Of a stretch of DNA of 64,000 bases, positions 57,875-64,000 are shown one piece after another. This DNA is from Synaphobranchus kaupii (lineage: Eukaryota; Chordata; Actinopteri; Anguilliformes; Synaphobranchidae), in the NCBI GenBank assembly GCA_029718625.1, contig CM056380.1, positions 111,296,302 through 111,360,301 on the forward strand, given 5' to 3'. The translations under genes were made by a program, and so were the position numbers. The stretch's first letter is position 1; every line of letters begins with the position of its first letter. The notes below the pieces were generated by a model. It was not told the origin of the DNA. It ran no database searches and saw nothing but the letters and a program-made list of their open reading frames with translations.

Positions 57875-58784
57875 CCCTAGAATGCACAATATATTGAATA
57901 CCCCTAGAATGCACGACATGGCTCCAAATGGACCCGTATTCATTTCCAAAGGAATTTGATGCATAGCTGAGGGTCTTGTTGTTAACAGCGTTGTTTTTTT
58001 TTACAAACATATTGTTACTGTTTAGAGCTTCAAAAACTGTGAGTTACTGTATGTACTGTGTGTATGACGTGCTGAAAAGTAACAACGAAACATAATTCAA
58101 TCTGTTACGTCTTCCGTTCCCTTCCTTTTGTTCTCCCTGTTTTCCCTACTCCGCTTGTTTCATGTCTTGTTTTTACTTTTACCCTGTCTGCCTTTCGTGT
58201 TGTGCAGGCTGGGCGTGGTTTTCCTTCTCGTTTCCTCATTATCTCTCGCCTATCACTTTGCATTCCTCACGCACATTCATCTGCTCATTCATTCTCGCAT
58301 ACATTCCTCACGCATCACTCATTAGTTTACTGATTAGCCGCAGTACTTAGTATCCCTTCTCTCTCTGTCTCGCCGCCAGTTTGTTAAGCTTAGTCAAGTT
58401 GTCTGTGTTTAACCGTAACCCTGTCTGAGTTTTGCCTTTTCGGTTACCCGCCAGCCTGCTCACCTGTACGCCCTTTAAACCCTCGCCAACCCCGCTTCCA
58501 GTCCATCACCATTCGCCTGCCATTCACCCTGCTGTGTTTCTGCTTCACCATCCTCCTCCTCCTCCTCCTCCTCCTCCTCTGCCCCTTTGCCATCGCCAAT
58601 CCCTCACCCCACTCGCCCTCTTCGTTGTTTGTTCGCTCTTTCATAAACGTGCTCCGTGGAGCTTTTATTGTGAGTCTGTCTCCGAGTCCTGCATTTGGGT
58701 CCGTACCAGTTGAGGGAAACACAAGCATTCTTGTCTGTCCAAATCATTTATAATTGCTTTAACAAAAAAACTATAGCATAGCCA
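57875..58784. mobile_element. TTAA element of IFIT-6 intron, right end missing
   Basis: The left end CCCTAGAATGCAC follows TTAA at 57871-57874. The element is cut at ATAGCATAGCCAC (58784), where LTR-like sequence begins. It holds the solo LTR 58103-58721. Confidence 0.72.
58103..58721 (+). mobile_element. Solo LTR (IFIT-6 intron)
   Basis: Orthologous by position to 17976-18619 and 45263-45883, with the same flanks CAATC/CAAGC. The (CTC)n tract is present, at 58552-58580. Confidence 0.78.
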
Positions 58785-60415
58785 CTGTGAAGGAATTTTC
58801 TGGTTTACAATATGTGTGTATTATCATAAAGACAATCGCATGATTATCATTAAGCATTTAATATAATAGATCAATTATATATTGTAAGACGAGAGTCAAT
58901 GTGGGAAAGGCTGCCATGTGTGAAGAAACTTCAAAGGACCAGAGGGCCTTATATTGAAACAATATAACTCTGACTTCCTTTGGGTTTTCATCCCATCTGT
59001 TCTCAAGGATGTTCTCACCTGGAAGTGACTGTGATAAGAGGAAGTTGGACTGTTTGGTCATGAGTGTGTTTGTGTGTTCTAGGGGCACTTATGGCAGAAG
59101 AGGCCATTAAGCCCCTGGCCAAAACAATACATCTGGGATCTGTCCCGTCTCTCAGGCTGACACCTCAGTTCATTGCACCCCCCTTCTCTCCTGGATTAAG
59201 ACTCAGTTTAAATGGTCAACAGACCCGGTACAACTTACAAACATTGCACATGTGATTCTTATATTGTTACATTATGTCTTATGTAGTAGTAACAGGAATT
59301 GCATGTAAAATGGTTCATCAGAAGGGAATTTTCATGACAACTGCAACATAATAATATTTAATCTGTTAATAATAATCACAATGGTAAGCTGTTTGGTATG
59401 GATGGAATCCAGTAAAATCAAGGAATCAAATGAGATACATTTCATACCAAATGGAGTTTAGTAAAACATAGTTCCAATAACTCTGTAAAACTGTAACACT
59501 GGAATGTCCTCTCTGGTAATCAACTCCTTTTCCCTTCACCCTACTCAGCAACGGTGGGGGTTTAGATTCCCGATTCGACCACACCTCCAGGTTAATTTAT
59601 GACACTGCCGCCTGGTTCAAACGCGGGATTTGGCTTAAAAGAAACGGAGACAAACCGATCTGGGAGCATCGTATCCGATCTCCCACACCGTGCAGATTGT
59701 GTATTATGGGTAGGAAGATCGCATCCGATCTCCCACACCGTGCAGACTCCGTGTATACTCTGTGTTTGTGTTTGGAGAATCGTAACTGATCTCCCACACA
59801 GTGCAGATTATGTATGTATGTGTGTGTAGTTAAAGCAGGCCGGGTAAGATATTTACTCTGTGTTTTCTATTCTTAATTTGTATGTTTTGTAATTAACCTA
59901 ATTTTAAGATAATGACCTACCTGCCTGTGAATAAATTCTTATTATTTTAACTTACGTGGTCTCCATGACTCTATTCCATTTTCTACCCTTTCAGCCTAAA
60001 TTACGACTGAATACTCGGGGAAAATTCTGACCAATGACCAACTGATCAGTGGTGGGGTACAGAAAGTGGAGATTCTAAGTTGGTAGGCGGCTAAGGTCGG
60101 TCATTAACAGGTTTAGTGAATGTACGGCTCTGGGAATTTGACGTGGAGAGCCCATGGACGTTTTACGTCGGTTCTTGTCAAATTCGCCTTAAGGAGCCCT
60201 TTTAGTGCACGCTAACCTGGGCTCGCAACTATCGATGTAAAATATAATACATGTATTGTGTTAGCCAGACCCCAACCTCTGAGTTTCTCCACCGAACCGA
60301 GATTCGGCAATAGTGTTAATCCCGGGAGCATATATTGAGTAATGGTGGCATACAAGGAAGAGTCGAGTGTACTCACTCTGAGCTTCACGCATGATTAAAG
60401 TAAATTCTAAATTAT
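58785..60415 (+). other. Unclassified LTR-like sequence
   Basis: It begins TGTGAAGGAATTTTCTGG exactly where unit homology ends, as an LTR would. An AATAAA lies near 59931, followed by a T-rich stretch and then leader-like non-coding sequence. The far end and any primer-binding site cannot be fixed, and no coding frame is present. It could be the LTR and leader of an endogenous retroelement or an unrelated unique region. Confidence 0.4.
59650..59815. repeat. Three imperfect 45-60 bp repeats
   Basis: GATCTCCCACACCGTGCAGA (or CACAGTGCAGA) occurs three times, near 59677, 59727 and 59790, each preceded by a GGAGCATCGTATCC-like stretch. Direct repeats in this position of an LTR often act as enhancers (family knowledge, not shown here). 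Confidence 0.75.
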
Positions 60416-60761
60416 TGTGGCAAGCTCGAGTGCCACCCTCGTGGAAGAACAGACAAGACACAGGTTGCTCGTTTGAAGGACACTTTATTTGTCCTGGTGT
60501 TTGCTTCTTAACTGGCAATGGTGCTCGCAGACCTTCTCTCTGCAGCTCTCCCGTCAATTGCCAGCCACAAGTGATCTTCCACCTCCCTCCTTTAAAGCCC
60601 AGGCTCACTGTCAATGTAATCAGGCAACAATCAAACAATCATTCAATTACTAATTATCTAGTTGTCCTGATTAACTCCTGACAGCTGTGGTTCCAGGTCC
60701 GAGAGCTGCTCCGCCCACTCTCTCTCTGCAAGCAGAGGCTAACCACGCCCACCCTGCCACA
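60416..60761 (-). mobile_element. 3' LTR of the Gmr1-like retrotransposon
   Basis: In minus orientation it starts TGTGGCAGGGTGGGCG and ends CTTGCCACA, so both ends are inverted TGTGGCA. It is 346 bp and carries AATAAA (complement of TTTATT near 60484). Just upstream in element orientation, GGCGGTGGGGGTA (60774-60762) is a good polypurine tract. It follows the pol stop by 17 bp. Confidence 0.88.
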
Positions 60762-60778
60762 TACCCCCACCGCCCGAC

Positions 60779-63700
60779 TTAGGCCGGGGTGCCCTCCGGC
60801 CGATGACCAACCCCCCCCCCTACCCCCCCCTCGAGGCGAGAGAGGAAGTCCGCCACCACCATCTGCGCCCCCGGCCTATGAACCACCTTAAAATTAAATG
60901 GCTGTAGAGCCAGATACCAATGGGTGATTCGCGCGTTGGTATCTTTCATGCGGTGGAGCCACTGGAGGGGGGCGTGGTCCGACCAGAGGGTGAATGAGCG
61001 GCCCAGCAGGTAATACCGGAGGGACCCGACCGCCCACCGGATAGCGAGGCATTCTTTCTCAATGGTGCTGTACTTCACCTCCCGCTGCGAAAGTTTGCGG
61101 CTTATGTACAGCACCGGGCGATCGACTCCCTCCACCTGCTGGGTCAACACCGCCCCCAGCCCTCTGTCCGACGCGTCTGTCTGCAGGGTGAAAGGGAGAG
61201 AAAAGTTAGGTGTGAACAACAGCGGCTCCCCACAGAGTGCTTCTTTTACCCTCTCAAACGCCCTCTGGCACGACTCCGTCCACTGGACCGGCTCTGAGGC
61301 ACCTTTTCGAGTTAAATCAGTCAAGGGGTTGGTCAGCTCCGAAAAGGCAGGAATAAATCTCCTGTAGTAACCGGCCAACCCCAAGAACCTCCTCACCTCT
61401 TTTTTTGTCTTGGGCCGGGGGCAGGTCGCAATCGCCGCGGTTTTGTCTACTAGCGGCCGCACCAGTCCACTTCCCAAGTGGTACCCCAAATACCGTACCT
61501 CCGCTCTGCCAATTGCACACTTCCTTGGGTTAGCCGTGAGCCCCGCCCGCCTTAATGAGTCGAGCACCGCCCCCACATGCCGCATATGCTGTGCCCAGTC
61601 GGTACTGTGGATGATAATATCATCAATATAGGCTGCAGCATATGTGACATGCGGACGCAGCACCCTATCCATAAGGCGTTGGAACGTGGCTGGAGCCCCG
61701 AATAACCCGAATGGAAGTGTCCGAAATTGGTACAAACCGTCCGGAGCGGAGAAAGCCGATTTTTCCTTGGACTCTGGCGACAAGGGAATCTGCCAGTAGC
61801 CCTTGGTCAAATCCAGTGTCGAAAAAAAACGAGCCGTGCCCAGCCGATCCAAGAGTTCATCGACCCTAGGCATTGGATAAGCATCAAACCGTGAAACTTC
61901 GTTCACCTTTCTGTAATCCACACAGAACCGGACAGACCCATCTGGTTTCCCTACCAGAACAATGGGGCTACTCCAAGCACTGTGTGACTCCTCTATTACG
62001 CCCAACTCCAGCATGGCCTTTATTTCTGCCTGTACCAATTTTTTTTTGTGTTCCGGCAGTCTATATGGACGGGAACGTACCGTCACTCCCGGGGCGGTTT
62101 CGATATGGTGGGTTACGAGATTAGTGCGTCCGGGTAGGGGAGAAAACACATCCGCAAACTGCTTCTGCAACAGGGCAAGGTCTGCCTGCTGGCTTGGCGA
62201 GAGATGGCTATCTGAAAGGGGCGGGGTCTGATTAAGTGAATTTGGTACCTCCGGCCCCAGCTCATCTTTCTCCTGATCTACCGTCACCAGCGAGACAGCC
62301 GCTACCTCTTTCCAAACTTTTAACAGGTTCAGATGGTAGATTTGTTTAGCTCCTTCCCTATCCGAACGCACTACCTCGTAGTCTACCTCCCCTATTCGCC
62401 GTGTGACCACAAAGGGCCCTTGCCACTTGGCGAGCAATTTTGTGCTGGAGGTTGGAAGTAATACCAGTACTTTATCTCCCGGTGAAAATTGTCTGAGTTT
62501 CGTCCCTTTATTATAGTGCGTTTGCTGCCGTTCCTGGGCCTTGAGCAAATTCTCCCGTGATACCCTCCCCAGTGTATGGAGTTTTGCTCGCAGGTCCATG
62601 ACGTACTGTATTTCATTTTTACTGGAGCTTGGACCTTCCTCCCAGGTTTCTTTAACGAGGTCCAAGACTCCCCGGGGCTTTCGCCCGAATAATAGTTCAA
62701 AGGGAGAAAATCCCGTGGAGGCCTGGGGAACCTCCCGCACTGCAAATAGTAAAGGGACTAGCCATTTATCCCAATTCCGACTATCCTCGTGCACAAACTT
62801 CCGAATCATTGACTTCAAAGTCCTATTAAAGCGCTCAACGAGCCCATCCGTTTGGGGATGGTACACGCTGGTTTTAATTGACTGAATGCCCAATAATGCG
62901 TACAGTTCGTTTAGTGTTCGTGACATAAAAGATGTGCCCTGGTCCGTCAGAATCTCTTTCGGGATTCCGACGCGGGAGATGATTTGAAACAATGCCTGCG
63001 CAACACTCTTAGCTGAGATATTTCGCATCGGAACTGCTTCGGGATACCGGGTCGCATAATCCACCAGAACTAATACGAATCGGTATCCCTGAGTGCTCCG
63101 TTCAAATGGCCCGATGAGGTCCATAGCCACTCTATCAAACGGGACCTCTATTAATGGAAGTGGCTGCAACGGCGCTTTTGGGATGGCCGGGGAATTCACT
63201 AATTGACACTCCGGGCAGGACGCACACCACCGACGTACGTCTGCCCAAATGCCCGGCCAATAAAATCGGGCCATTATACGGTTGAGTATTTTTTCATATC
63301 CTAAGTGTCCTGCCATGGGGTTATAATGAGCCGCTTGGAAAACCATTTCCCTGCGGCTTTTAGGGACCAACAACTGGGTATTTTCTTCCCCTGTCTGAGC
63401 GTCCCGACACACTCGATATAATCTATCTCTAATAATTGAGAAATACGGGTGAGAAAGAGCTGCCTCAGGTCGTACTTGTTGACCATCAATACGCATTACC
63501 TGATCGAATGCAAAGCGTAAGGTGTCATCCCGAGACTGTTCGAGTGGGAAATCCTCCGTGGGGTGAAACACCGAAACCAGGGGAGTCTCCCTTTGAGGCT
63601 CCCTCGGCTCCGTCCCCCCCTCGACCGCATCGGCTGACCCTGCGTCATCACCGTCAGCAGCACATACCTCACCTGTCCCTACCGGTCGGGATCGCACCTC

Positions 63701-64000
63701 CCACAGCTTCCCTGATACTTTATGAAACCCCGCCCAATCAATGCCCAAAATTAAGGGGTGCGACAGCCGGGAGCTAACCGCGGCTTTAACTATATGAAAT
63801 TTTCTGTTATGATAAATTTTGACCGCCACTACCGGATATTTGTGCACATCACCATGCACGCACCTAATCGACACCCATGGTGCCTCCACCAAAGCCTCGG
63901 GCCGAACCAGGCTTTGCCGAATCATGGACTGCATAGCCCCCGAATCCAACAACGCCCGGTGTTCACTCCCTTGCACCCTTACCGGGATACAGTACGCCCC
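60779..64000 (-). CDS. Gmr1-like Ty3/gypsy Pol polyprotein (protease, integrase, RT, RNase H), partial
   Basis: One open frame runs from the right window edge to the TAA at 60781-60779, more than 1,070 codons. Counting from 63976, protease comes first (ALLDSGA, about 8-14). Then the integrase zinc finger (HYNPMAGHLGYEK to CASCPECQ, about 217-258) and integrase core (MDLIGPF, LTDQGTSF, GLVERFN) follow, with a GPY/F-type module (KWQGPFVVTRRIGEVDYEV, about 518). Reverse transcriptase comes after it (VGKPDGSVRFCVDYRK, LPFGLFGAP, YIDDIIIH at about 783), then RNase H (LQTDASDRGLGAVL, about 932; IEKECLAI; LWSDHAPLQWL). Integrase before RT is the Ty1/copia-like order known for the Gmr1 group of fish Ty3/gypsy elements. 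All catalytic motifs look intact. Gag and the 5' LTR lie outside the window. Confidence 0.93.
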   Translation of the reverse strand, partial: GAYCIPVRVQGSEHRALLDSGAMQSMIRQSLVRPEALVEAPWVSIRCVHGDVHKYPVVAVKIYHNRKFHIVKAAVSSRLSHPLILGIDWAGFHKVSGKLWEVRSRPVGTGEVCAADGDDAGSADAVEGGTEPREPQRETPLVSVFHPTEDFPLEQSRDDTLRFAFDQVMRIDGQQVRPEAALSHPYFSIIRDRLYRVCRDAQTGEENTQLLVPKSRREMVFQAAHYNPMAGHLGYEKILNRIMARFYWPGIWADVRRWCASCPECQLVNSPAIPKAPLQPLPLIEVPFDRVAMDLIGPFERSTQGYRFVLVLVDYATRYPEAVPMRNISAKSVAQALFQIISRVGIPKEILTDQGTSFMSRTLNELYALLGIQSIKTSVYHPQTDGLVERFNRTLKSMIRKFVHEDSRNWDKWLVPLLFAVREVPQASTGFSPFELLFGRKPRGVLDLVKETWEEGPSSSKNEIQYVMDLRAKLHTLGRVSRENLLKAQERQQTHYNKGTKLRQFSPGDKVLVLLPTSSTKLLAKWQGPFVVTRRIGEVDYEVVRSDREGAKQIYHLNLLKVWKEVAAVSLVTVDQEKDELGPEVPNSLNQTPPLSDSHLSPSQQADLALLQKQFADVFSPLPGRTNLVTHHIETAPGVTVRSRPYRLPEHKKKLVQAEIKAMLELGVIEESHSAWSSPIVLVGKPDGSVRFCVDYRKVNEVSRFDAYPMPRVDELLDRLGTARFFSTLDLTKGYWQIPLSPESKEKSAFSAPDGLYQFRTLPFGLFGAPATFQRLMDRVLRPHVTYAAAYIDDIIIHSTDWAQHMRHVGAVLDSLRRAGLTANPRKCAIGRAEVRYLGYHLGSGLVRPLVDKTAAIATCPRPKTKKEVRRFLGLAGYYRRFIPAFSELTNPLTDLTRKGASEPVQWTESCQRAFERVKEALCGEPLLFTPNFSLPFTLQTDASDRGLGAVLTQQVEGVDRPVLYISRKLSQREVKYSTIEKECLAIRWAVGSLRYYLLGRSFTLWSDHAPLQWLHRMKDTNARITHWYLALQPFNFKVVHRPGAQMVVADFLSRLEGGVGGGVGHRPEGTPA

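Overview
The window is vertebrate genomic DNA, almost certainly from a teleost fish. Genes have introns, coding density is low, and the repeats are typical of fish: a Tc1/mariner element, TTAA-flanked piggyBac-like elements, hAT and Harbinger elements, a tRNA-derived SINE, a LINE 3' end, solo LTRs and a Gmr1-type Ty3/gypsy element. There are no bacterial-type operons. The species cannot be named from sequence alone.

The core is a head-to-tail array of six IFIT genes (interferon-induced proteins with tetratricopeptide repeats), all on the minus strand. Their coding exons lie at 7866-9204, 15980-17324, 25892-27209, 43285-44602, 49315-50653 and 56125-57442. Each gene has a tiny first exon that supplies only ATG-AG, a GT donor and an intron of 1.3-2.8 kb. 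One large exon then encodes the rest (about 440-449 aa). An ISRE-like element lies about 150-200 bp upstream of the start codon. Five copies have open coding exons. The sixth has an in-frame stop and no first exon in the window. Copy 4's first exon and promoter fall in an assembly gap (46638-46660). Two extra promoter/first-exon cassettes at 32186 and 35059 have no coding exon of their own.

Inside the array lies a minus-strand comtd1-like O-methyltransferase gene with six recognisable exons between 36589 and 40989. Its 5' exon is missing: homology stops about 120 bp before a truncated LTR. The 3' tail of its last exon recurs as five fragments (21535, 30838, 33711, 47987, 53338) upstream of IFIT promoters. 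The duplicated unit was therefore an IFIT gene plus the tail of its comtd1 neighbour. Shared insertions help order events: a TTAA element sits in the intron of copies 2-6, and a TGTTACG...ACA solo LTR only in copies 2, 4 and 6. Copies 3/5 and 4/6 are near-identical pairs, as if a two-gene block had been copied. A 2,873-bp unit is also tandemly duplicated almost without change.

Layout: 1-256 is the first exon of an intermediate-filament gene running off the left edge. Positions 2017-5616 hold repeats, including a Harbinger element nested in a TTAA element. Positions 5617-22200 hold IFIT-1 and IFIT-2 units with nested MITEs. Positions 22465-25023 are a large fold-back element split by a Tc1 transposon. 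Positions 25100-36588 hold IFIT-3 and the orphan promoters, 36589-41000 comtd1, and 41112-58784 IFIT-4 to IFIT-6 with solo LTRs. Positions 58785-60415 are LTR-like sequence, and 60416-64000 is the 3' part of a Gmr1-like retrotransposon whose integrase precedes its reverse transcriptase.
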